Assembly (NCBI GenBank): GCA_036897095.1
Contig: JAYMSP010002909.1
Location: forward strand, 1 to 21,965
DNA length: 21,965 bases
Direction: 5' to 3'
From: Plantago elongata
Taxonomy: Eukaryota > Streptophyta > Magnoliopsida > Lamiales > Plantaginaceae
Part shown: piece by piece, positions 9,172-20,399 of the stretch
Position numbering within the stretch: the stretch's first letter is position 1
Layout: each line of letters begins with the position of its first letter
The notes under the pieces: generated by a model
Told to the model about the DNA's origin: nothing
The model's database searches: none
The model's input: only the letters and a program-made list of their open reading frames with translations
Made by a program: the position numbers and the translations under genes

Positions 9172-10269
9172 TTGTTTGATTTTCCTCCTGCAAGTTTCTT
9201 TTCTGTATGAAGTTTTCTATGCGATTTTCTCTTCCAACATGTTCATTATTTTAGGATTAGTTTAGCTCACCTATCAGTTTCTTCAGTTGAATATTAGTTA
9301 AGATGCTTACTCTAATTTTCCATTAAAATATGTTGACTTGGAGCTAAATAATTATATTCTTTAATGTTGCTGACCCTGGTTTGGTTTGTGATTTAATAAC
9401 TATGTTTAGTCTTCTGTAAAATTCAAGTTTTGCTAGCAAATGAGCTTTATATGGTTCATGATAAGTAAGCTCAACGATCTCACAATCTCACCTCCGACAT
9501 ATAAATTTTCTGCTTGTAGGCAACCTACCTACAAGTTACATGAACATGACCTGAGTCCTTTTTGCTACTTCATATTAGAGAAAGCTCTTATCATTTGTTA
9601 TTATCATCATGCCATGAATGTTAAAAACCAGTCATGGAAATCAGAGACCTGAGTCATCTGACAGTAATTATGATGAATTAGCCTAACATATTGTAATACC
9701 ATAGTAGCTCTTTTAAATGTTAGTAGTTGGCTGCCTCAACAGCTCCTAAACTTATTAAAGAGTACTAGTAGGTGGGAAAATTTGCTAATAACGTCCAACC
9801 TGCATAAATATATGGAGTGTAGACCAATTTCTCACCGGCAATTTCTTTCTTGCAAAAGCAAAATTATTTTCCCATTACTATTAGAATTCTATAGATTCAA
9901 GAAAGCATATAACATTGCCATTTACCAAATTTCATGCCGAATGTGTGCATGATGTAGCTTAATTACGACTAATGAACTCACCGTAAAAGATGGTCACATT
10001 TACACTGTTGCAGCCATCAGGAAGACGCAGTTCGAAAATTTCTAAATAAAAAAAGCAGCAAGTAAAATTGAAGCAGGGAACAGAGGATCTTTAGTCACCA
10101 TTGCAGTACATATTATTAGCCGGAACAATATTTGAAATACAATAGTAAGCTGACAGAAGATCGACTGCAAAAGCTTTCTGAGAAATATTACATCATCGAA
10201 TGCAGAAAGCAGTTGTAAGTTACTACGGATATGGCTGTGGAATAAGTAATTTGCCTGTGCACTTTCTAG
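9172..10269. other. Intergenic: CASPL upstream region and UGE 3' flank
   Basis: About 1.1 kb between the CASPL start and the UGE stop. The left part should contain the CASPL promoter and 5' UTR; I see no clear TATA box. An AC-type MYB-binding motif (ACCTACC) lies at 9523-9529 within a short inverted repeat. The right part is probably UGE 3' UTR. The open frame at 9440-9652 has no recognisable domain. Confidence 0.5.
9513..9535. promoter_or_regulatory. Short inverted repeat containing an AC-I element
   Basis: CTTGTAGG (9513-9520) and CCTACAAG (9528-9535) are perfect 8-bp inverted arms with a 7-nt spacer. ACCTACC (9523-9529) is the AC-I motif bound by plant R2R3-MYBs in lignin and phenylpropanoid promoters. 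It lies about 350 bp upstream of the CASPL start. A single motif match is weak evidence. Confidence 0.3.
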
Positions 10270-10709
10270 TCAAGGCTTCTTAGCCTGATACCCCAATGGA
10301 TTCTGGCTTGCCCACTTCCATTGGTCCCTGCACATTTCAGCTATTCCATATTTCGCCCTGTCAAAAGGAATCGAGAACAGTCAGGCAAATTCCAAATGAG
10401 GGCACAAATGGATAAACATAGAAACTCGCAACATAATTAGGAATTAAAGTCACTGGGATGGAAGTTATAGAAAAACATGATATGTGGTGTACGCTTGTAT
10501 ATCTGAGGATTGAGAATGATATACTTACTTCCAACCTAGCTCTTTCTGAGCTTTCTCTGTTGATGCATAAACAGCTGTGGCATCACCTGCCCTCCTTGGA
10601 CACAGTTTAACTGGTATTTTCTGAAAGATTGAAATACTCGGTTTTTTAGTGCATGAGTAGTTTTACAGAATGTGCATTCTGGTTAGTAACAGTTATAAGT
10701 CACTGGAAT

Positions 10710-10757
<48 letters not shown>

Positions 10758-13231
10758 GTCAAGTCACTCACCTTGCCTGACGCCTTTTCAAATGCAGATA
10801 CCATTTCAAGGACAGAAGTGCCATGGCCTGTTCCCAAATTGTAGGCAACACAACCTGAACATGATGCAATAAAGCAAAACATAGCGAGGATTATCATTAA
10901 GTAATCAAGAGATGAATTAGCAATGCTCCCTAAAATCTATGGGAGCAGGAACATGAGCGGGCCAGATAAACTAGAAATATATTGACTAACAACAAATCAA
11001 TTAATGTAATCACCTATATCCTTCTTCTCAAGAAGCTTCTCCAGCGCTGCTACATGGCCATCTGCCAAATCCATCACATGGATATAATCACGAATCTGCA
11101 CAAATAGAAATTATCATTATTCTAAAATTATATTGAATTACTGCTTTACAATCATAACAGAATAATAGATTAATTCAGTATTAATAATACAGTATATCAC
11201 CTGCAACAAATAAGTACTAGTATTAAAAGAATGCACATACCGCACTACCATCTGGAGTGGGATAATCATGGCCATAAACATTTAGCTCAGGCAATCTACC
11301 AACGGCAACTTGTGTGATGTAAGGCATAAGATTGTTGGGAATTCCTTTAGGGTCTTCCCCCAGCATGCCACTTTCATGAGCACCAACAGGGTTGAAATAC
11401 CTAAGCAAAATTATTCTCCATTCACTGTCAGCTGCCTGGAGATCTCTAGCAATTTCTTCAAGAAAGAGCTATTTAAATGAAAAGAGGCAGTCAGGAATCT
11501 ATATGTAGCACACTAGCACATGCATCAAGAATTTAAAGCTGGAATGTCATGATTCTATACTCAGGAAGGAAAAAGACACAACCATCAAATTTAGTTTTAT
11601 ACAGGACCCGAACCTTTGTGCGACCATATGGATTCATAGCTTTCAATTCGAAATCTTCAACACAAGGGATTTTTTCAGGCTGGCCATACACTGTAGCTGA
11701 GGAGGAGAAAACAAACTGCAGAACAGAACAATAACAGTCCTTATGTTAAATGTTGGAAATATTTGAGGATGCAAACAAGTTTATTATCACAATTGGTCCA
11801 AGTTGTGCTGTCCTAAAAAATTATTGGCCACTAGTCAAATACACTCCCAGGATTAGAAAGGCACTCTTCGGATTTTAACCATAGTCATTAAATCGTTTGA
11901 AAGAGTGACAATGTACTAGCCTAAGTGTTTGTTTTGAAACAAGAATTTTGCAAACTAGACTGATGAGTAACTAAAAAACATCAGAAACAGAGTTGCTCCT
12001 TTTCAAAAAAAAACAATGCTGCACTGTAGAGAGGTATTTCAAAATTTGATATACACATGTTGGTTATGGCTATATTCAACCACCAACTGATTAGAACAAG
12101 TCAAACAAATTTTCTGTTTGTTACCATGGTCAAAGATAAGATTCTAACTGTCAATGACTAATTACCTAAAAATAGTACTCATTTAGTACTTGAGTAGTGA
12201 CCCCAGGAACTGGAGAGAAATAATTTGGAAGAATAAGTCTGGTCAAAGTATAGTTAAAATCAATGGATTCTTTTACCAATCCCAAAATTTTTCAAATATT
12301 CCAAGTACACAGTAAATATAACGATTTTCATAGCAAAAAAAATTACTAAGGCAACATAAGAATGGAGGACGATCAATAAATATGACATGAGTAAAACTTA
12401 CTACTACTATATACTGTATAATATCAAAGATGTTTCATTTCATTTCATTCCCTTTTAACCTTATACCACCAATAGATCAAATTCCTCTGTTTCCAAATGC
12501 TAACTTCGAAAATGAATAACAACATATAAGCTTACTAACCTTCTTGCAATTATACTTGGCCATGGTTTTGTACAAATTGATTGATCCAAGTAAGTTATTA
12601 TCGAAGTATCTCATTGGGTAAGCTACACTTTCCCCAACCGCTTTACGTCCAGCAAAATGGATCACTGCTTCAAATCTATACAACATTTGGAAATTAAATG
12701 ATTAAATCAAATCACTACTCCATAATCTACACAAGTTGGCAATCGTAAACAAATCAAATGGCAACAAAATAAATTGAAATAGATAAATTTATACTGTGCT
12801 TTACATACTTGGTCTTGGAAAACAACTTCTCCAAATCATCCAGATTCCTGATATCTCCCTGCAACCAGCTCACAACAATTCAGTTACCGATAATTCGAAC
12901 AACAACAGCTAATGATTTTAAACAAACTGAAAGCGAGTAGAGCAAAATTCCAAAGAATCAATGACAGTCCAATTCTGGAAAGAAAAAAAGATTGAAAACA
13001 AAAGGTGAAGCGAAAACGAGTAGAATAAAATACCAAATGGAATTCAACATTGGCGGACAATTGACGGCCAATTAACGAAAGCATCCGGTTAACAGCTTCT
13101 TCGACGGCATTATCAAGGTTGTCGATTATGCAAACCTTAAAACCTTGCTTAAGAAGCTGCATCACCGTATGTGTACCGATGAAACCGGCTCCACCGGTGA
13201 CCAGGACTCTCCGCTCGCTCGAAACAGCCAT
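10270..13231 (-). CDS. UGE: UDP-glucose 4-epimerase (UGE1/UGE3 type), complete, 9 exons
   Basis: Coding exons in order: 13034-13231, 12809-12858, 12540-12675, 11614-11715, 11241-11468, 11014-11095, 10772-10854, 10529-10620, 10270-10357 (stop TGA at 10270-10272). All introns are GT-AG and in phase, giving 352 aa, against about 350 for plant UGEs. The enzyme is a cytosolic short-chain dehydrogenase/reductase that interconverts UDP-glucose and UDP-galactose with bound NAD+, feeding cell-wall and galactolipid synthesis. The sequence shows the NAD-binding TGGAGFIG (G13, G16, G19), D37 after the second strand, SSSATVYG (S132-S134), catalytic Y158 and K162 in YGRTK, and [12 protein letters not shown]. 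Exact agreement with the group I form (FIGTHTV, not YIGSHTV) supports UGE1/UGE3. A TATA box lies about 87 bp upstream of the ATG. Nothing looks broken. Intron 7 contains a (CT)21 tract. Confidence 0.97.
10713..10754. repeat. (AG)21 microsatellite in UGE intron 7
   Basis: An uninterrupted AG dinucleotide run of 42 bases. In the UGE transcript it reads (CU)21 and begins 17 nt after the 5' splice site of intron 7. Such runs are usually length-variable. Confidence 0.95.
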
Positions 13232-13317
13232 GTTAAATTTGAGCACTCTCCAAGTGGTCGATCAGTGTGGTTGTTTGTTTGTTCTCAAGTGGTTAGAAAT
13301 TATGGGGAATTGGTGAT

Positions 13318-13326
13318 GATATATAG
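13318..13326 (-). promoter_or_regulatory. UGE TATA box
   Basis: CTATATATC on the minus strand, about 87 bp upstream of the UGE start codon (13229-13231). That spacing allows a short 5' UTR. Pyrimidine-rich sequence (CTCTCT) lies just upstream on the sense strand. Confidence 0.6.
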
Positions 13327-13927
13327 AGAGAGTAGGAAAGAAAGGAAATGGAGAAATTGCGTAACAGTTTTGAGTAGATGACGGTTGTGTCAATGATGAC
13401 GAGGAAAGATCGAAAAGGATACTCTATCGCTTTCCTTTTTTTTCTTTTTTTTCGTAAAATTGTTTGCTGAGATAAAAAGCAACAAGTTTTGAGCAATTCA
13501 AGGTCTCACCAATTTGGATAAACGAGTCGATAGATACGATACTATTTGGTTGTTACTGGTAACATCTATTTCGATGCTTTTTAGTTTCAAAAGGTTTTAC
13601 TTTATGTTGTTAAGATTTCTCTTTTGACTCAATCCACTCTAAGTATCAGAAGAAAGATTCTTTTTTTTTTAATTCTCTATCAAAATGAACAAGCAAGGAA
13701 AAAGTTTAACTCACATTTGACTCAATGAGATGTATGTAAAACCCTAGTAAATTTTCAAGTGTTTGTATAATCTTTGCGAGGAAATAATTAATGTTGACAA
13801 AGTTGAGTGTCTAAAATTCGTAAAAAGAGTGTTTGTCTATTTTTTAGTAAAAACGATCTTGATCGTCCATTTTTCCTTCATTTCACCCGACAATAATATC
13901 AATCTTTGTCTATATCAATTGGTAAAC
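13327..13927. other. Intergenic: distal UGE promoter and AT-rich DNA
   Basis: No gene seen. Two TGACG motifs lie at 13379-13383 and 13397-13401. A T-rich run occurs at about 13435-13452. Open frames at 13293-13496 and 13763-14047 have no domain similarity that I recognise and look like chance. Confidence 0.5.
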
Positions 13928-14171
13928 TACAACTCCCTCCGTTCTGGAGAACTTCATACATTTACCATTTTTATCCGTCCCATAAAACTTCATATATTGC
14001 TAAAAAAGGAAGTTACCCTATCACTAATAAATAATAAACAATCTTAATTTTACACATATATTACACACCTTCTTCATTTTTTATTATTACTTTAACTTTT
14101 TGCATAAAACTACGCGTCAACCTATTATACGAAGTTATTTGGGGTAGTTTTCAGTACGGTGGAAAGTGATA
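13928..14171. mobile_element. Stowaway-like MITE, decayed
   Basis: The left end carries CTCCCTCCGTTCTGG, the canonical Stowaway (Tc1/mariner-derived) MITE terminus, shortly after a TA. The right end, read on the minus strand (TATCACTTTCCACCGTACTG), matches it imperfectly, giving an element of about 244 bp. The interior is AT-rich with ACTTCAT repeats and TACGAAGTTAT near the right end, which are typical of the family. There is no coding capacity. The decayed right terminus suggests an old insertion. Confidence 0.65.
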
Positions 14172-15725
14172 CTAATAATAGTAGTATTTGATAGGAGTAG
14201 CTTTCATTAGCTAAAGCAACATATCTTTTATTTAAGGTCATAGAATTTTATTTGAATGACTACTTATTTGGCATCACATGTGAATTGATTTTATTAAATT
14301 AATTTTGAGTAAGAAATTATCTGGAATTGAAAGGATGGTTTATGGGCAGGAGAACTTGGCCGCATTGGAATTACAAGTTGATACATTATGTTGAACGATG
14401 ATGGCAAAAGATTTGTAATGTAATGTAACTTCCCATAGCTTTATAAGGTGTACCACCCAAAACATAGCGGTACTTACTCAATAATTGATGAATTATGTCA
14501 TTTGATGGTGTACATATTGCAAGCCACTTGAGAAGTGTTACTCAAAGGATTATTAGGACAACCTTATCAAGAAACGAAGTATCATCCTAAAGCATGATTT
14601 GACAGTATAAAGATAAGTGATTGGGAGAAAGGCATTATCATGGGATAGTGTGAGATAAAACATCATTTTCAGTCATAGTTGCGACAAACCAATCCATACA
14701 AACACTTTGCTCAATGGGAAAGTCATCTCTCACAAACAACCTCTCGTGCCAATAATCAATCAATTATTCTTCATAAATACGCCACTCAACAACATGCACC
14801 AAACATGTGAAAGAGATCATTTTCCGATTACGAATCATCACGACTCTTATCCAACCGCAAGATTTAATAGATCTAGTCTATAGGAATTTCTTTCTGTATA
14901 TCGGGTATGAGTAATAAGCAATTGTGAACTAGCTTAGCTCATGTGATCCAACAAAAAGCAGTCGCAGTATGAAATAGTATATGGTAAAAAAAATGATAAA
15001 CCACCGGAAACATCTCTATTCACAGTTAGATTGCTAACAAATGTATCTAACCATGCATGGGTTAGGACATTTACCAATGTTTTTTAACATCACAATGTCT
15101 TAAAAGTTTATCCATCCTACTACAGTATGCCCTGTTTCATGTCCTCAAGGAGAAGGCTCTTATGATATCAACAAAGAATCAGGCATCTGCATAATTGCTC
15201 CTTTTCTCATGCCATGCAACTCGGAAGCACAAGAGTGTATCTGCGCCATGCTTATTCTGTCACCTTTGCAGTTAGTGATCCCCAAGCCCCTAAAGGAATA
15301 TAGGCAATTAGAGAAGTAAGTTTTCCCTGCAAAATAGTATCTAAAAGTGTGCTACTACAATGAAAGAAAACATAGAATGGCAAATTGAATCTCAATTGTA
15401 ACAGGGGGCATGACAAAATGAACTTCTGAGTAAAAATAGTCAAGAGATTCAAGGACATATCAGAAGCAGGTATAATTTAGTATGGTTACTCAACGAACTA
15501 CACATATATGCAAGACACTGCCTTATGACTCATAGTTATTTGTGTTACATGCACAATTACGTACAGATATCAGGATTTCCAGAAACATTGAGTGAACAAA
15601 GTATTTACTTGTACCAGGTACTAGAGATAAAATCTACTGGATACATTTTGATAAGCAGGATTGGTATAATGATTTGATTGGTTGAAGAGTTAACAGAAAA
15701 CTATAAACTGAATATACCTGCTTTT
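14172..15725. other. Intergenic, including probable MYB3R 3' UTR
   Basis: No gene is recognised. Next to the MYB3R stop there is a possible donor (AAAAAGCAG then GTATAT, boundary at 15717/15718) and a matching acceptor near 15328 (TTTTGCAG), so the 3' UTR may be spliced. The rest is AT-rich with no repeat structure that I could identify. Confidence 0.45.
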
Positions 15726-18700
15726 TCAATTATCAATCACTTCTGATGAGGGAGCTGTGGAACCAGGAGTACACAGTTTAACAGTTGTTGACTCCCACTC
15801 CTTATCAAACGCATCAACCAGCCGCCGTTCCAATGGTTGGCCACCATTGACTGATATTCCAGAAGCGGAGATCTTAGAGAAAACGCAATGTTTTCCACTT
15901 GGCAAGTTTGTGCTATCAACATCTTCATTATTTGGAGCCAACATCACATTTGTCACAATGCTGATACAACTAGAGTAACTTGAATTGGCAGCTTCTCTTA
16001 GAGAATTCCTTCTTATTATTGAAGGGGTGTTTCTGTAACTCAAAGCTGAGTTCTTCAGTATAGATTCCGGAGTACTATCGTTACAAGAGATAGTTAATGA
16101 CAGGTTTGGGGAGCAGGAAGAAAAAAGATGATGGTTAGCATTATGCTCAATCTCTTTGTCTACAGTAAGAGTCATGCCATCACGATACTGACCAACTAAA
16201 CCAGTCAACTGAGGAGATTCAACACTTGAAAAGCCAGTTTCCTTTTGATCCACCAACGGAGAGACCCTGCTTCTTTTTCCAGCATTTTGATTCTCATCAC
16301 TTCTAGATACTGACAAGCTTAAGATGGTACTAACAGGTGATGCATAGGATCGGTCTTCCTCAACAACGAGATCATGCCTAGGTCTTTTAGGAGACTCAAA
16401 TTTTTTGGCAGATGTAATTGTTTGGACAACATCAAGACCTGAATGATCCGTTTCATTGTGAGAATATGCAATATAGTGGTTATTATGGTTGGTCGAAAGA
16501 GGGTTCAGTGGTGGTCTGGTTCGATAGGCACAAAATGATTTGCCAGTGCAATAACCTGAAGGACTAGAAAATTGACCCGATTGATCTTCATTTAGGGGTT
16601 CTTTGCCCACTCCATCTGTATATTTGATTCCCAACAAAGCAGATTTCATCTGTGAACTATCCTTGTAATTTCCAGGGGACCAAATTGTTGAACATGCACC
16701 ATCAGCGTTGTTTAAAACTTTTTTCTGGACAAAGCCGCTAGATTCTGCAAGCCTGTGAAACACACCGGAAAAACTATCTGAACCCAATTTGTTCTCTTCA
16801 TTGTCAGATATCTGATGTGATGTAGTTCCATGCAGTTGCATTGGAGAAGAAAGCGGCAAGTTTAAATCCGGCCTCTTCTTCATTGAACCATTCCAGTGGT
16901 TTTTAATAGCATTGTCAGTTCTGCCAGACAAAATTTGATATTAGCTCAAAGGTATAAAATTTCCAAACCATCAGTCAACAGCAGATTAAAGTCATGGGAA
17001 CTTCTTGATACACTTGAGAAAGAACAGGGTTTAAAGTTTAAAGAAAAGCTAAATATTGAAATACAAGAATCAAAGTAACTGTTAACAACCAATTCATTCT
17101 TTACAGTAGAAAGAATCCATTGAAAATAGAATAGTGTCCGGGTCAACTCAAACTGACTAATATACTTCCGGTAGGTAAATTCAGTGGACAAGACTATGAT
17201 AACTAATATGTACGAATGATGAGATTGAGATATTGACCTTACAAGATACACATTGCCACAATGTGAGCACAAGGAGCATTTTGTTAACCAATTAGAAAAC
17301 AAAATTTTAATTAAAAAATGGACCTACTGCGGATCCTCCTAGATCGAACCAGACATACAGACAAAAGGAAGGTAAAGGAAGAAGGGTTGAACATCAATAT
17401 TCATGTAATTAATATTCCAAATATGCTGGAGAAGTGTTGAAAGCATGTCTTATAAATCAAGGCAAAATCCAATACCTTCCAGGTAAAAATCTGGCTATCT
17501 CAGCCCATTTATTACCATACACTTGGTGGCATTTTGCTAGAATATCTTCTTCTTCTTTAGTCCAAGCATCTTTTCTGATTCCAGGATCTAAATGATTATG
17601 CCACCTGTACATCATGATCCGTAGAAGTTTATTACTTTATCAGGGTGCATATCAAATGAAGAACGACATGCAGCTAAATATGCTGAGATATAGAGTTATT
17701 TCACATAACTAGAAAATGTTACGGGTGCAAATCTTGCGATACAATTAATATACAAGGTCTTTGGATAAATTTCATAGTACATCGCAAAGCATAAAATTAA
17801 TTAGCTGCACAAGTAATATCACAAACGGACATTGTGAAAGACAATGATGAAGAAACCAAATCATAGCTACCAACCACAGCATGATATCACAAGCCCAAAC
17901 AAGAATAACCCTTCCATATTTCTTCAGATGAAACTCACGCATCTAACTATATATGACTGATGAAAATATATAATGAAATGATAACATCTATAAAGAAGCC
18001 ATGGGAGAACCTAAGGCTGCTAGCAATCCTGATTTTTTAGCAGTAGAGAAGCTAATATCATAAATCCTGAAACCATCAGTGATACTAAACTATCTAACAT
18101 AACGAATTTCAAACTTATCATCCCATGACTTTTGCATAGATAATAAAACGTACATAGAAGAATAAAAAAGTAAAGTAGGAACCTGTGTTAACAAATGTTC
18201 AGTTGGCACTCAATTATCTAAATGGTTTCCATAAAAATAAAACATGAATATCATTTACCTTTCTCGGCATTGCTTGCCAATGCGACCTGGCAAAAACTTT
18301 GCAATTTTGGACCATTTCTTAATGCCATGTTTACCAACAAGCTCAATGATACAGTCATCCTCCTGAAAGAAAAAGAAAAAAAAATGTCACGAAAAGACTC
18401 CTTGATTTGATAATGTCACAATTACAGGCATAATGGAGACTGTTTTTCATCAACACTCAGCAGCCAAATCACAATAGAAAAGTTTCATTACCTCCTTTGT
18501 CCAAGGACCTTTATAAATTTCTGGATTCAGAACCTTTTGCCAACGATGTAAACATTGAACATCTGTCCTCCCTGAGATGTATTCAGCTGCGAAAAAATCA
18601 ATTATCATGCATCAAATTAAAGGCAAGTGAAGCTTGTTAACCAAAAGTTAAATATTACCATGCTCACCTATTTTTTTCCAATTCCTTCCATTGAATATTT

Positions 18701-19590
18701 TCACCACATCAACTAGCAGCTTATCCTGTAAAAATAGATAGCTTAATAAATAGATAAAACTTTATTTCCTTTTTGTATTGTCCAAAGATTTTCATGAAAG
18801 CTATCATTTGTTTGTTAAGATCGTAATCTTATGCGTCAAGATAGTACGATACAAATGCTGGATTGATAAGAGTAGATCAAAATGGTATAGTATTACACAC
18901 TATTGCTGTATCACAGTGTTTACAGATACATACGGCTTATGTTTCATCCCAATTAATTACAATAAGTTGTTCAACACCCACCAGTGATGCTAGTAAGGAA
19001 AAACGATATAGTCTTTGAGAGGCATGGAAGATTTAACCATTCATTCAACTATATAATCTGCAGAATAACAAAACATTTAGGGCAGACCTCTTCCTTTGTC
19101 CACCCTGCCTGCGAGGAACGTCTGGTCGGTCCTGAACTTCTCTGACCACGTAAACTATATGGGAGGGAAAAACAGAATAAAAGGCAAGATCAGATGAGAA
19201 ATTTGAACATGCAAACGTGTCACACTCAGAACCAACTTCAATAAATAGCACTTAATGTCATGGTCACCAATTACAGAGCACAATGGAAATAAATAAGCAA
19301 ATTTGCAGTTGGATGTCAGTCGATACGTAACATCGATTAAAAGGACAATCATAAGTGCATGTCGTATTATGCACGCAGCTATATGAATCAGCGGAACTAC
19401 ACATCATCCAGACAGAAAAAAGAACATAATAAAACAATAAAAAAGATTAATGCATCGAATATGCTTTCTCATACCCCGAATCAGAGGAAGATCTCGGAGT
19501 AACTGCATCACAACTGCTCTCAGATAATGCAGCAAATCTCAGCTCACTCGATGACTCCAGAATCCTATTTTCCTCCTTTACTGGGATCAT
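15726..19590 (-). CDS. Three-repeat MYB transcription factor (MYB3R), complete, 8 coding exons
   Basis: Coding exons: 19475-19590, 19088-19154, 18668-18725, 18492-18586, 18259-18362, 17476-17604, and the large last exon 15726-16920 (stop TGA at 15726-15728). That is seven coding exons; a non-coding first exon is likely, making eight in all. All junctions are in phase, giving 587 aa. MYB3R proteins are nuclear factors that bind MSA elements (AACGG) and activate or repress G2/M genes. R1 has W57, W77 and W96; R2 has W109, W129 and W148; R3 has W161, W180 and W199. Diagnostic strings are GPTRRSS before R1, [32 protein letters not shown] and [11 protein letters not shown]. The start M1 (MIPVKEE) follows an in-frame stop in genomic DNA and no other in-frame Met precedes R1. 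The 397-aa tail is Ser/Asn-rich and poorly conserved. The exon 2-3 donor GTCTGC (19087) is weak. Confidence 0.95.
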
Positions 19591-20067
19591 CTTTAACTTT
19601 TCCTACCACACTTAACAATCTACAACAGAAAGAAATTCATGGCAAGATTATAACCCAAGAACAATGTCTCTTAATGAAAATCACATATAAGTATTCAGAT
19701 AGCAAAACTAAATACTAAAAAAACAAATTGGAGCTGCATTCATCGCAAAACAATTAACCGTACAAAATGGTGATAAAATCATAGAGCAGAAACCAGATCA
19801 ACTCAATAAAAACACCGAACTTTTAAATTAACTCATACGTTCGTTTTCCAAAAACCTCACATTCTCACTTCACAATCACAGAACACTAAATTTCTGAACC
19901 ATTTTTCAGCAAGCTACAGTCCGATTACGCGAATCAACACAAAAAAAGTGGATCTTGAATTCATAAATGGCGATAAAAACAATGATAACGCATAGAAAGA
20001 GAAAGAAAGAGTAAACCTAAGACGCACATTGTTCGAACTCCAGTCGATTGCATCAATTCATCTTCAT
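19565..20067 (-). promoter_or_regulatory. MYB3R 5' leader: probable 5' UTR intron and two upstream ORFs
   Basis: A donor (CTTAG then GTTTAC, boundary 20016/20017) and an acceptor (GGTAG before 19602) suggest a 5' UTR intron of 414 nt (19603-20016). In the spliced leader, uORF1 (20053-20067) codes for MKMN and its TGA overlaps the ATG of uORF2 (20051-20053). uORF2 would run through the splice junction for 24 codons and stop at 19565-19567, beyond the main start at 19590. This predicts reduced initiation at the main ATG. It depends on the splice sites, which are inferred. Confidence 0.5.
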
Positions 20068-20298
20068 CTGTTTGCACTGTAACGGGCACCAATTAATAGG
20101 GTAAAAAAGATGTGTAAAAACTGTAAGCTAGGAAGGAAGAGAGGAAAGTGCAGCTGAGTGATTAAGAATTAAGAGAGAATGAAATTGGTGAAGTAAATGG
20201 AGTTAGGGTTTTAATGAGAGAGAGAAGATTTTTGAGTGAAACGAAGTAGCGGGAAATGAAAGATTGAAAAGGGAATGACAGACAGGCAGACAGCTAAG

Positions 20299-20358
20299 AC
20301 CACCCGAATTGGTGACGACTGACGAGTCCGTCATCGGGTGGTGACGAGTTTGGTGACG
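20299..20358 (-). promoter_or_regulatory. TGACG cluster with nested inverted repeats upstream of MYB3R
   Basis: TGACG or its complement occurs five times in 46 bp: 20313-20317, 20320-20324, 20329-20333 (as CGTCA), 20342-20346 and 20354-20358. TGACG is the core of as-1 elements bound by TGA-class bZIP proteins. ACCACCCGA (20299-20307) pairs exactly with TCGGGTGGT (20334-20342), and TGACG/CGTCA form an inner inverted pair. The tract lies about 230 bp upstream of the first uORF, either in the promoter or in the 5' UTR. Confidence 0.5.
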
Positions 20359-20399
20359 AGATTTTGTCGCATTGGTGGTCATGAATTTTTTTAAAAAAA

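Noticed and set aside
8831-9179. Plus-strand open frames (8831-9085, 8925-9179)
   Set aside because: They are antisense to CASPL exon 1, which has clear family similarity on the minus strand.
15252-15458. 68-codon minus-strand open frame as a possible extra coding exon of MYB3R
   Set aside because: The MYB3R stop codon precedes the nearest donor, so this stretch can at most be 3' UTR in the main transcript.
20319-20340. Possible hammerhead ribozyme core (CTGACGAGTCCG with a pairing stem)
   Set aside because: CUGANGA and a stem II-like pairing are present, but the required GAAA after stem II is missing and no stems I and III fit. The match is better explained by the TGACG cluster.
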